From positions 1 to 9,071 of the forward strand of contig SKQX01000233.1 of the NCBI GenBank assembly GCA_007118795.1: a stretch of DNA of 9,071 bases, in the 5' to 3' direction. Below the pieces are notes generated by a model, which ran no database searches, had not been told where the DNA came from, and saw nothing but the letters and a program-made list of their open reading frames with translations. The DNA comes from Thermoflexales bacterium. Its GTDB lineage: Bacteria > Chloroflexota > Anaerolineae > B4-G1. Of this stretch, positions 1-6,303 are shown piece after piece; position 1 is the first letter of the stretch; the number at the start of each line of letters is the position of its first letter. The position numbers and the translations under genes are program-made.

Positions 1-2615
1 CCTTCGAGCAGGTGGAGTGTGGCTTCACTGAGGAGGCCGCCGTCGCGGAAGCGTCACGGTGTCTCGCCTGCGCGTGCCAGGTGAACGGCCTCTGCGAGTT
101 GCAGGATCTGGCTGCCGAATACGGCGTTCCCGAACCGACGTCTGACGGTCAATGCCACCGCTATGAGATCGATCCCGATCCGAACCCCTTTGTCTTCGTC
201 GACCGGAACAAGTGCATCCTGTGCGGACGGTGCATCCGCGCCTGCGAGGAGATCCAGAACCGCGATGTCTGGAGCTTTGCTAACCGGGGCTTCGAGACGA
301 AGCTCGTCGCCGGTGCCGACCAGCCTATGCTGGACGCTCGATGCGAGAGCTGCGGGCAGTGTGTGGCATACTGCCCCACGGGCGCCCTGTTCGACAAGAT
401 GAGTGTAGGGCGGGGATGGCTGGGGGAGGCCGAGCGCGTGCGGACAACCTGCGTCTACTGTGGGGTGGGCTGCACTTTGGACCTGCACGTGCGGGATGGC
501 GAGATCGTGCGCGCGACCTCCAGCGAGGACGCCGCGGTCAACGGGCTGGCGCTCTGCGTCAAGGGACGCTACGGGTACGACTTCGTCAACCACCCGGACC
601 GGCTGGTGCGACCGTTGGTTCGGGCCGGGCTGCTGGCTGACGTCACCAAGCGCGTGGAGAGTGGCGCGTGGAGAGTGTACGACGACGGTCAGGACGGTCA
701 CGGCACGACCACCATCGCGCCGGACACGTTTATCGAGACGGATTGGGATACGGCTCTGGATCTGACGGCGCGCAAGTTCGCTGAGGCAAGAGCCGAGGGC
801 GGTCCGGAGGCGTTTGGCATGCTGGTATCGGCCAAGTGTACCAACGAGGAGAACTACCTGTTCAGCAAGTTCGCGCGGCAGCTGATGATGACCAATACCA
901 TCGACCATTGCGCTCGCCTCTGACACAGCGCAACTGTCGCCGGTCTGGTGACAAGTTTTGGCAGTGGCGCGATGACGAACTCGATTCAGGACATCACCGA
1001 GGAGAGCAACTGCATCTTCATCATCGGCAGCAATACTACTGAGCAGCATCCTGTTATCGGGATCAAAGTCAGGGCGGCAAAGCGACGCCGTGGGATAAAG
1101 CTGATCGTGGCGGATCCGCGTCATGTCGACATCGCCGATTATGCGGATCTGCATCTGCAGCCTGAGCCCGGTACGGACATCGCTCTCTTGAACGGATTGA
1201 TGCACGTCATCATCCGCGAGGGGTGGCACGACGAAGTGTTCATCGCCGAACGGACCGAAGGCTTCGCCGCCCTGAAGGAAACGGCCCAGCGGTATTCGCC
1301 GGAGGTAGCCAGTGGCATCACGGGAGTTCCTGTCGAGGACATTGAGGAGGCGGCTCGGTTGTTGGCCGAAAACCGGCCTGGGGCTCTCCTCTATTGCATG
1401 GGGATCACGCAGCACGTCACTGGCGTGGACAACGTGATGAGCGTTGCCAATCTGCAGATGCTACTCGGAAACGTGGGGGTACCGGGCGGTGGGGTCAACC
1501 CGCTGCGGGGTCAGAACAACGTTCAGGGCGCCTGCGATATGGGCAGCCTTCCCAATGTCTATGCGGGGTACCAGTCAGTGACCGATCCAGCCGTGCGGGA
1601 GAAGTTCGAGCGTGCGTGGGGCGTTGGTCTCTCGGATCAGGTCGGGTTGACGGTGACGGAGATGCTTGATGCCGCGGACGTGGGGCCGATCCGCTGTCTG
1701 TACATCATCGGCGAGAACCCTATGACCAGCGAGCCGGATCTGGATCACGTGCGGCACGATCTTGAGGAGACCGCGTTCTTGGTCCATCAGGATCTGTTCC
1801 TGAACGAGACCGGACGGATGGCCCACGTGGTCCTCCCGGCCGCCAGCTTCGCCGAGAAGGACGGCACCTTCACCAACACGGAGCGACGGGTGCAGCGTGT
1901 GCGGCAGGCGATCGAGCCCGTGGGCGAATCGAAGAACGATGCGTGGATCGTGACTCAGCTGGCCAAGCGACTGTTGGCTCTCGATGTAGCGAGTCCTCTG
2001 CCGGAGGCGCCCTACGCTGGGTGGGACTACGCGTGCGTCGAAGATGTGATGGCGGAGATCAACGTCCTGGCGCCCATCTATGGCGGCATCAGCTATCGCA
2101 GGCTGGACGAGGATGAGCAGCTCCAGTGGCCTGTGCCCACGGGGGAGCATCCGGGCACACCGATCCTTCACGTCGGCAGATTCAGCCGCGGAGTAGGTCG
2201 TTTCGCGGCTGTCGATCACCGCCCGCCCGCGGAGCTCCCCGATGAGGAGTACCCGCTGATGCTCACCACCGGCTGTGTTCTATACCACTGGCACAGCGGC
2301 ACCCTAACCCATCACGCCGAGAACCTGGAAGCGATGTACCCGGAGGCGAAGATCGAGATCAGTGCCGATGATGCTGAAGAACACGGCATTGTGCACGGAG
2401 GGTGGGTGAGGGTCGCTTCGCGGAGGGGTGAGATCGTGGCCAAGGCTGAGATCACTGACCGTGTGCCCGCCGGCTTGATTTTCGCCACGTTCCACTTCGA
2501 GGATTCGGACGTGAACTACCTCACCAACTCGGCTCTCGATCCGGTGGCCAAGATTCCCGAGTTCAAAGTATCCGCCGTGAAGGTTGAGGCGGTGGATGGT
2601 CCCGCGCAAGAGTAG
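1..2615 (+). CDS. fdhA: Formate dehydrogenase alpha subunit, selenocysteine-containing, 5'-truncated, probably fused to a flavin reductase domain
   Basis: Oxidises formate to CO2 (or the reverse) at a Mo/W bis-MGD centre, passing electrons through Fe-S clusters. The frame is open from the left edge (codon at 3-5) to TAG 2613-2615, interrupted only by UGA 921-923, read here as selenocysteine. Counting the GTG at 12 as residue 1: EASRCLAC (13-20) resembles the tail of GltD/HdrA-type reductases, then CELQDLAAEYGV (28-39) is NuoG-like. Two [4Fe-4S] motifs follow (C68/71/74/78 and C111/114/117/121), then the molybdopterin-domain cluster C147/150/154/182 with K184, Sec304-His305, the active-site stretch around R499 and Q501 (E. 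coli FdhF Arg333/Gln335 region), and a C-terminal dinucleotide-binding domain ending near 2600. About 870 residues are visible; the true start lies outside the window. The GTG at 12 is an internal Val. Family assignment is secure; the flavin fusion is inferred from a short tail. A Cys replaces the usual Arg in TGRVLYH (TGCVLYH here). Confidence 0.95.
921..923 (+). other. In-frame UGA read as selenocysteine
   Basis: The UGA lies between ARL and HSATVAGL. E. coli FdhF has Sec140 at the matching place (ARV-Sec-HGPSVAGL). The frame before and after the UGA is the same, and both sides encode contiguous conserved FdhA sequence with nothing missing, so this is not a frameshift. The following His is the conserved active-site His. 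The alternative is a genuine stop with reinitiation at GTG 948, but that would split the catalytic domain at its metal ligand. Confidence 0.93.
933..956 (+). promoter_or_regulatory. Bacterial SECIS hairpin inside fdhA
   Basis: Bases 933-941 pair with 947-956: nine pairs including one G-U, with A953 bulged, closing the loop GGUCU at 942-946. The loop starts 18 bases after the UGA. The E. coli fdhF SECIS has the same GGUCU loop at, from memory, the same distance. In known systems SelB binds this apical loop and delivers Sec-tRNA. The E. coli element has a bulged U on the 5' side, whereas here the bulge is an A on the 3' side. Confidence 0.85.
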
Positions 2616-2655
2616 CAGGCGCGGGACGGGATAACCGATAGTATCGTTAGCAAGA

Positions 2656-2683
2656 CTGCCCTCCTGCGGAAGCAGGAGGGCAG
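2656..2683 (+). terminator. Strong hairpin after fdhA (terminator or 3' end stabiliser)
   Basis: A perfect 12-bp stem (2656-2667 with 2672-2683) closes a GGAA tetraloop, a GNRA type, 40 bases after the fdhA stop. It most likely marks the end of the fdhA transcript. No U-tract follows, so it does not fit the classical intrinsic terminator. It may instead block 3' exonucleases or act with Rho. Confidence 0.65.
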
Positions 2684-2819
2684 CGGCGCAGCAGGTCGGA
2701 GGCCCGCTTCTTGGCTGATAGCTAGATACTCAGGAGCGTCAGGAGCTTAAGCAGCGACAGCAACTGGGTTCCAGGAGCATCTGTGGCACTAGACTCGTGG
2801 TTCTATATGGGTCTGCCAG

Positions 2820-2859
2820 GAGGGGACTTCCTGACAGGTGAGTCTGTCAGGGTCCTCTC
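2820..2859 (+). repeat. Long bulged stem-loop in leader of diiron gene
   Basis: Inner stem 2830-2837 with 2844-2851 is a perfect 8 bp around a 6-base loop. After a two-base bulge (TT 2828-2829), the outer stem 2820-2827 with 2852-2859 adds eight more pairs, one of them G-U. The 3' edge (2856-2859) is shared with the next inverted repeat. Confidence 0.6.
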
Positions 2860-2893
2860 GGGCGATGATGAGCATGCCGGAGTTGGCCCGAGA
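2856..2893 (+). repeat. Second inverted repeat competing with the first
   Basis: TCTCGGGC (2856-2863) is the perfect reverse complement of GCCCGAGA (2886-2893), with 22 bases between. Its 5' arm overlaps the last four bases of the preceding stem, so both full structures cannot form together. AGCAT (2871-2875) in its loop could also pair with ATGCT (2899-2903) as a pseudoknot. Confidence 0.5.
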
Positions 2894-3018
2894 TAGTGAT
2901 GCTGCGGGACAGTCCGATGAGAACGCGGTCTGCCATTTGAGGTCGTCCATGGGGAGGATAGCAGGAACCCGTGACACGTGGGGCTCAAGGTCGAGCTAGA
3001 CCGAAAGAGGGGTGAGGG

Positions 3019-3507
3019 ATGGACGTCGGCAGGATCTACCGTTACGCGCTGCAGCGCGAGTATGAAGGAAAGCGCTTCTTTGAGCAGAATGCTGATCGTA
3101 TGGGCCACGCGGCTGTCGTGGGTGCGTTCCGTCGTCTGGCTGAGGAGGAGCAGAGGCACATCGACTTCATTCAGGGGTTGCTCGATACCCTCGAGCAGGG
3201 GGACTCGCAGCAAGAGGGAGACACGGCGTGGCAAGGCGAGGGATTCTTCTCCAAGCGCGCCGCGTCGGAGATGCTGGATCAGACCGTGGTGGAATCCATG
3301 GTGCCCGATCTTCCTGTCCTGCGCATGGCCTACCTGATCGAGCGTGACTTCGTCGAGTTCTACCGGTCGGCTGCTGAGAGGACCGAGGGTGAAGCTCAGG
3401 CGGCGTTGCGGATGCTTGCCCGCTGGGAGCGTGGACACGCGGAGTTCTTCCAGCAACTCCACGACACGGCCTTTGAGGAATATGCCGAGATGCCGTGGGG
3501 AGGTTAG
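3019..3507 (+). CDS. Rubrerythrin/ferritin-like diiron protein
   Basis: A 162-residue four-helix-bundle protein, predicted cytoplasmic. Diiron-type ligands are visible in two halves: helix 1 E14/E16 and helix 2 E44-x-x-H47, then helix 3 E108 and helix 4 E137-x-x-H140. The repeated aromatic pattern (F20-F21 and F114-Y115) marks the internal duplication typical of the family. There is no CxxC rubredoxin domain, so this is a short rubrerythrin-like protein rather than a classical rubrerythrin. Relatives reduce peroxide or handle iron in anaerobes; the exact substrate cannot be read from sequence. The ATG at 3019 has a good Shine-Dalgarno stretch just upstream. It follows fdhA after 403 bases and precedes the ArsA-like gene by 188. 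A role in protecting oxygen-labile formate dehydrogenase is an inference from position. Confidence 0.85.
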   Translation: MDVGRIYRYALQREYEGKRFFEQNADRMGHAAVVGAFRRLAEEEQRHIDFIQGLLDTLEQGDSQQEGDTAWQGEGFFSKRAASEMLDQTVVESMVPDLPVLRMAYLIERDFVEFYRSAAERTEGEAQAALRMLARWERGHAEFFQQLHDTAFEEYAEMPWGG

Positions 3508-3606
3508 AACAGGACAAGCCAGCACGTCGCAAATGCTGATACCCCGGCGAGATTCAGGTGCGCATCGGATCGGGCTGGTTGGGGGACACCGGCAAGGAGG
3601 GATGAC

Positions 3607-3699
3607 GTGACTGGTTCGCACGGCCGTTGGCCAGCTACGGTTGATAGGCGCTTCGGGCGAAGGACAAGCCGAGGATGTGGAGCTAAGGACCCGAGATGA
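3607..3699 (+). CDS. Possible 30-codon leader ORF coupled to the ArsA-like gene
   Basis: A strong Shine-Dalgarno AGGAGGG (3595-3601) sits five bases before GTG 3607. This opens a 30-codon frame whose TGA (3697-3699) overlaps the ATG of the ArsA-like gene as ATGA. The peptide is rich in Arg and resembles no family I know. The same Shine-Dalgarno also precedes ATG 3602, which ends after two codons. It could be a translated leader that feeds ribosomes to the downstream gene, or just chance. Only the ribosome binding site and the ATGA junction support it. Confidence 0.25.
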   Translation: MTGSHGRWPATVDRRFGRRTSRGCGAKDPR

Positions 3700-4637
3700 C
3701 TTTGGCAGGGCTGGATCGATCGGGAAGACGCGTGGTAATGTTCGGGGGCAAGGGCGGCGTGGGGAAGACCACATCGTCGGCGGCCACGGCGCTTCACTAC
3801 GCCCTGCGCGGAAAGCGGACGCTGATCATCACCTCTGACTATACACCCTCGCTGTCAGACATATTTGAGGCGCAGATCGGGCCCCGAGAGCGGGCAGTTC
3901 CCGGGGTCGACAATCTGTTTGCCCTGGAGATCGACCCGGACGAGGTGATGCGGCGCTGGAAGGAGAAGTTCGGCCCTGAGGTCTACGAGGCCGCCTCGGC
4001 CCTCGTCGACCTTCCGTACGACGAGATCGTGGATTACGTAGCTATGGCACCCGGCATCCAGGAGGAGTTCATGCTCGACTACATCCTGGAGCGCGTCCAG
4101 CAGGGAAGATATGAGCTGGTTGTGTGGGATACAGCGCCCGCTGGCGATACGCTTCGCCTCCTCGATCTGCCCAGTCGGTTTGTCGAACACCTGCGCACTG
4201 CGCCTCGCGTCTACGTGGAGCTGCGCGACACCTTCAATCTATCGCGGACCCCTCTAACGCGGCTCATCGAGAGTTGGAGGCAACTGGCCGAGGACGTGAC
4301 CCGGTTCTTCACCGACGCAGCCAACGTGGGCTTTATCCTAGTCACCATTCCTGAGGCCCTGGGCGTCTATCAGACCCGGCGCGTGAGGCGCAACCTCGAG
4401 GAGCACGGGATCCATGTTCAGCATCTTATTGTGAACAACGTAGTCACTGATGCGCGATGCGACTTCCTGCGGCAGCGGAGGGAAATGCAGCGGCCCTATC
4501 TACAGATGCTGGATGCCGAGTTCAGTGCCATCGGCCTGACCAGAGTCCCCTTGCTCCCCTACGAGGTCAAAGGCATCCACCGCTTGAGGGAGGTGGAGAG
4601 GCGGCTCTTTGACGATGTGCCGCGAACCGCGCCGTAG
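3696..4637 (+). CDS. ArsA/GET3-family ATPase
   Basis: A 313-residue, single-domain P-loop ATPase of the ArsA/GET3 branch of the SIMIBI class. The deviant Walker A GGKGGVGKTT spans residues 17-26 with the signature Lys19. Switch I is TSDYTPSLSDIF (46-57), where relatives have DPAHSLSD, so Asp48 and SLSD remain but the PAH part is changed. Switch II is DTAPAGDTLRLL (145-156), where GHT is usual. VTIPEAL lies near residue 220. Only one Cys (in DARCDF) is present, so the arsenite-binding Cys triad of ArsA and the CxxC of GET3 are missing. Arsenite pumping is therefore unlikely; a targeting or metallocluster-chaperone role fits better but is unproven. ATG 3696 has AAGGA at 3685-3689. The 3' end overlaps mobA. 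Confidence 0.88.
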   Translation: MTLAGLDRSGRRVVMFGGKGGVGKTTSSAATALHYALRGKRTLIITSDYTPSLSDIFEAQIGPRERAVPGVDNLFALEIDPDEVMRRWKEKFGPEVYEAASALVDLPYDEIVDYVAMAPGIQEEFMLDYILERVQQGRYELVVWDTAPAGDTLRLLDLPSRFVEHLRTAPRVYVELRDTFNLSRTPLTRLIESWRQLAEDVTRFFTDAANVGFILVTIPEALGVYQTRRVRRNLEEHGIHVQHLIVNNVVTDARCDFLRQRREMQRPYLQMLDAEFSAIGLTRVPLLPYEVKGIHRLREVERRLFDDVPRTAP

Positions 4638-5226
4638 TGGTCGGACGGGGCTCGTGCTGGCGGGAGGATCCAGCCGGCGCATGGGACGCAACAAGGCGTT
4701 CTTGGAGCTTGATGGTCGGGCGCTGATCCAGATCGTCGTCGAGCGTATGCAGGAAGTGTGCACCGAGGTCTTGATCATTGCCGGCGAAGCAAAGCCGTAT
4801 CAGGCTTTGGGGGTCTCCGTCGTTGAGGATCGTTTTCCCGGTGTCGGTGTCCTGGGCGGACTCCACGCGGGACTCTACGCAGCCTCTCACGATCTGAGCC
4901 TGGCCGTCGGATGCGATATGCCCTTCCTGGAACCCGATCTCCTGGCAGCCTTTGCCGGGTGGGCCGTGGGCTTCGACGTTGCTCTCCTTCGCCACGGCCG
5001 GTACACGGAGCCCCTCCATGCGGCTTACCGCCGCACGTGCCTTCCCGCGATCGAGAGAGCCATCACGCAGGGCGAGCGTCGGGTGATCTCCTTTTTCTCC
5101 GACGTCCATGTGCGGTACGTGAGCCTGCCGGAGGTCCGGGCCATCGATCCCCATCTCAACTCCTTTCGGAACGTGAACACCCCAAGGGAGTGGGAGCTGA
5201 TCCGCGATACCCGGTCCGACGCTTAA
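4615..5226 (+). CDS. mobA: Molybdenum cofactor guanylyltransferase MobA
   Basis: Attaches GMP from GTP to molybdopterin, giving the guanine dinucleotide cofactor used by formate dehydrogenase-type enzymes; acts in the cytoplasm. The 203-residue protein has the nucleotidyltransferase signature LAGGSSRRMGRNK (15-27), VLGGLHAGL (79-87), the Mg-binding GCDMPF (99-104, Asp101), EPLHAAYR (about 130-140), and FRNVNTP near the C-terminus. Length is normal for MobA. ATG 4615 is preferred; a TTG at 4609 is the alternative, with GGAG ten bases before it. Either way the start lies inside the end of the ArsA-like gene (overlap 23-29 bases), indicating translational coupling. An inverted repeat TCCGAC/GTCGGA (5215-5220, 5237-5242) straddles the stop codon and may be a weak terminator. 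Confidence 0.93.
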   Translation: MCREPRRSGRTGLVLAGGSSRRMGRNKAFLELDGRALIQIVVERMQEVCTEVLIIAGEAKPYQALGVSVVEDRFPGVGVLGGLHAGLYAASHDLSLAVGCDMPFLEPDLLAAFAGWAVGFDVALLRHGRYTEPLHAAYRRTCLPAIERAITQGERRVISFFSDVHVRYVSLPEVRAIDPHLNSFRNVNTPREWELIRDTRSDA

Positions 5227-5340
5227 GGTGCGGCCGGTCGGAGGATCCGTGACAGATTCAGATCGTCCCCGGTTAAGCTCAAACCGTTCGTCGATACGGG
5301 CAGACCTGTGTCGGTTTACGATAGCGCTGATGCAAATGGC

Positions 5341-5369
5341 TTGCCATAAGCACGGGTTTGGGCTATAAT
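5341..5369 (+). promoter_or_regulatory. Sigma-70-type promoter of the fmdB-type gene
   Basis: TTGCCA (5341-5346), a 17-base spacer, and a perfect TATAAT (5364-5369). Transcription should start near 5376, leaving about 30 bases of leader that contain AGGGGAGG (5388-5395) before ATG 5406. An 8-bp inverted repeat, CTGTGTCG (5306-5313) and CGACACAG (5377-5384), brackets the promoter. Confidence 0.85.
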
Positions 5370-5405
5370 TCAGCGTCGACACAGTTCAGGGGAGGATTCA
5401 CAACT

Positions 5406-5687
5406 ATGCCATTGTACGAGTACGAGTGTGGAGATTGCGGGGTGCGTTTCGAGCGACGGCAGCATATGGAGGATGAGCCGGTGCGGGTATGCCCTGAATG
5501 CTGCGGCGAGGTGCATCGTCTGATCCAGCCGGTGGGGATCATCTTCAAAGGATCAGGATTCTACGTCACGGATAACAGAGCTAAGTCTTCGACCGCCGTT
5601 CCTGGAGCGACCAAGGATTCGCCAGAGTCGTCGGCAGCGAAGAGCGACGGTGGCAAGAGCAAGTCCGAACCGTCTGCTAAGGACTAG
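5406..5687 (+). CDS. FmdB-family zinc-ribbon protein
   Basis: A 93-residue small protein. MPLYEYECGDCG opens the FmdB zinc ribbon, with C8-x2-C11 and C29-x2-C32 as predicted zinc ligands and an extra Cys33 where Gly is usual. The conserved FKGSGFYVTD (47-56) follows, then a low-complexity Ser/Lys/Asp/Glu tail from about residue 58. The family was named as a putative regulator of formamidase genes, but its function remains unsettled. ATG 5406 is chosen because the zinc-ribbon family begins MPxYEY and AGGGGAGG lies 10 bases upstream; extending to 5358 would run through the promoter -10 box. It appears to be a single-gene unit with its own promoter and a hairpin after it. Confidence 0.9.
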   Translation: MPLYEYECGDCGVRFERRQHMEDEPVRVCPECCGEVHRLIQPVGIIFKGSGFYVTDNRAKSSTAVPGATKDSPESSAAKSDGGKSKSEPSAKD

Positions 5688-5721
5688 CTGATCTAGCTAC
5701 ACTGAAGCTGAGGAGTTTTCT

Positions 5722-5764
5722 GAAGCCCGTGGGCATGGCCGAGCTAAGGTCACGCCCACGCTTC
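5722..5764. terminator. Bidirectional hairpin between convergent genes
   Basis: GAAG/CTTC (5722-5725, 5761-5764), CGTGGGC/GCCCACG (5728-5734, 5754-5760) and TGGCC/GGTCA (5736-5740, 5748-5752, one G-U) stack into a stem of about 16 bp with small bulges and a 7-base loop. It lies 34 bases after the FmdB-type stop and 20 bases past the stop of the minus-strand gene. It could serve both convergent transcripts. Neither strand has a U-tract. Confidence 0.6.
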
Positions 5765-5784
5765 GTCTCCAGATGCGAGCACTG

Positions 5785-6084
5785 TCACAGCTGGAATCCG
5801 CCGGTGGCCCGCACGGTCTTCTCATGGTAGTCCGTCACGTAGGTCAGCAGTTCCAGCTTCAGCACGCGCCACTTTGGGGAGGCTAACGCTCTCTGCAAAC
5901 TGCCCATGTCGTCCGCAACTCCACCCGTAAGGATCTGAGGGTGGTTGCCGTAAGCGGTGTACCACGCGTCTGTGGGCCGGATACCCAGTTCGAGGAGTCC
6001 GGGTGCGAAATCCTCCATGACGAACTCGAAATACTCGTCCTCCAGTCCGGCCCGGATGTTCCAAGACATCAACAATTTTATCAT
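5785..6084 (-). CDS. Conserved 99-residue protein of unknown function
   Basis: A soluble protein with no signal peptide or Cys. It begins MIKLLMSWNIRAG and carries a charged/aromatic stretch DEYFEFV (16-22), the striking RPTDAWYTAYG (about 36-46), and ATGGFQL at its end. The alternation of short strands and helices and the opening strand suggest a dimeric alpha-beta barrel (NIPSNAP/monooxygenase-like) fold, but that is a guess from pattern. I recall similar proteins from Chloroflexota and cannot name a function. ATG 6082-6084 has only a modest AAGG upstream. It is 219 bases downstream of the TPR gene on the same strand and could be transcribed with it or alone. Confidence 0.75.
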   Translation of the reverse strand: MIKLLMSWNIRAGLEDEYFEFVMEDFAPGLLELGIRPTDAWYTAYGNHPQILTGGVADDMGSLQRALASPKWRVLKLELLTYVTDYHEKTVRATGGFQL

Positions 6085-6230
6085 TACCGACCTTGACCCA
6101 ATAATCTGTCCACCTAAAGGGGACCGCCGAATTGTCCAGCGGCCCTATCCCATGAAGCTCTCTATGCGCATCCTCTCGCTCCGTTCCATCGGCTCCCTGC
6201 TGCAATAGACCTGTCACCGCCAACTGTTCG

Positions 6231-6279
6231 GGCCCGATCGGCTGGTCTGTCTACCCCTGGGGACGGTCCCAATCGGGCC
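6231..6279 (-). terminator. Possible terminator after the TPR lipoprotein gene
   Basis: GGCCCGAT (6231-6238) and ATCGGGCC (6272-6279) form a perfect 8-bp stem enclosing 33 bases, starting 24 bases past the TPR stop codon. There is no U-tract and the loop is long, so the role is uncertain. The rest of 6085-6303 shows no gene I can support. Confidence 0.35.
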
Positions 6280-6303
6280 TGGCGACTGCGGCACCACCGC
6301 CCG

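Larger units (their letters stand above)
2616..3018. other. 403-base gene-free gap with structured leader
   Basis: I see no convincing coding sequence here. It holds the post-fdhA hairpin (2656-2683), three copies of CAGGAGC (2731-2737, 2740-2746, 2772-2778), two overlapping inverted repeats (2820-2859 and 2856-2893), and the ribosome binding site of the diiron-protein gene (GAGGGGTGA, 3007-3015). I could not identify a clear sigma-70 promoter. Confidence 0.6.

Noticed and set aside
921..948. A true stop codon with an independent downstream gene starting at GTG 948
   Set aside because: No ribosome binding site suits that start, residues between the UGA and 948 are conserved FdhA sequence, and the catalytic site would be cut in two.
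54..1415. A 453-codon open frame on the minus strand opposite fdhA
   Set aside because: Its translation resembles no family and is low in hydrophobic core patterns. It lies antisense to highly conserved FdhA sequence; GC-rich codon use creates such shadows.
2860..2915. A fluoride (crcB) riboswitch, prompted by GGGCGATGATG and a later GTGATG
   Set aside because: The pairing of the first stem, the AAAC-type linker and the second hairpin expected for that class are not present in the right order.
2684..3018. A tRNA gene (for example selC for Sec-tRNA) near the selenoprotein gene
   Set aside because: I found no acceptor stem, T-loop GTTCGA-type motif or CCA-bearing cloverleaf in the gap.
2803..3774. 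A 323-codon minus-strand open frame across the gap and the diiron gene
   Set aside because: It runs antisense to the well-supported diiron protein gene, has a Pro/Ser/Arg-rich composition and no recognisable domain.
3696..4637. Arsenite efflux ATPase as the role of the ArsA-like gene
   Set aside because: It is a single domain, the arsenite-binding Cys residues are missing, and no arsB, arsC, arsD or arsR gene is visible nearby.
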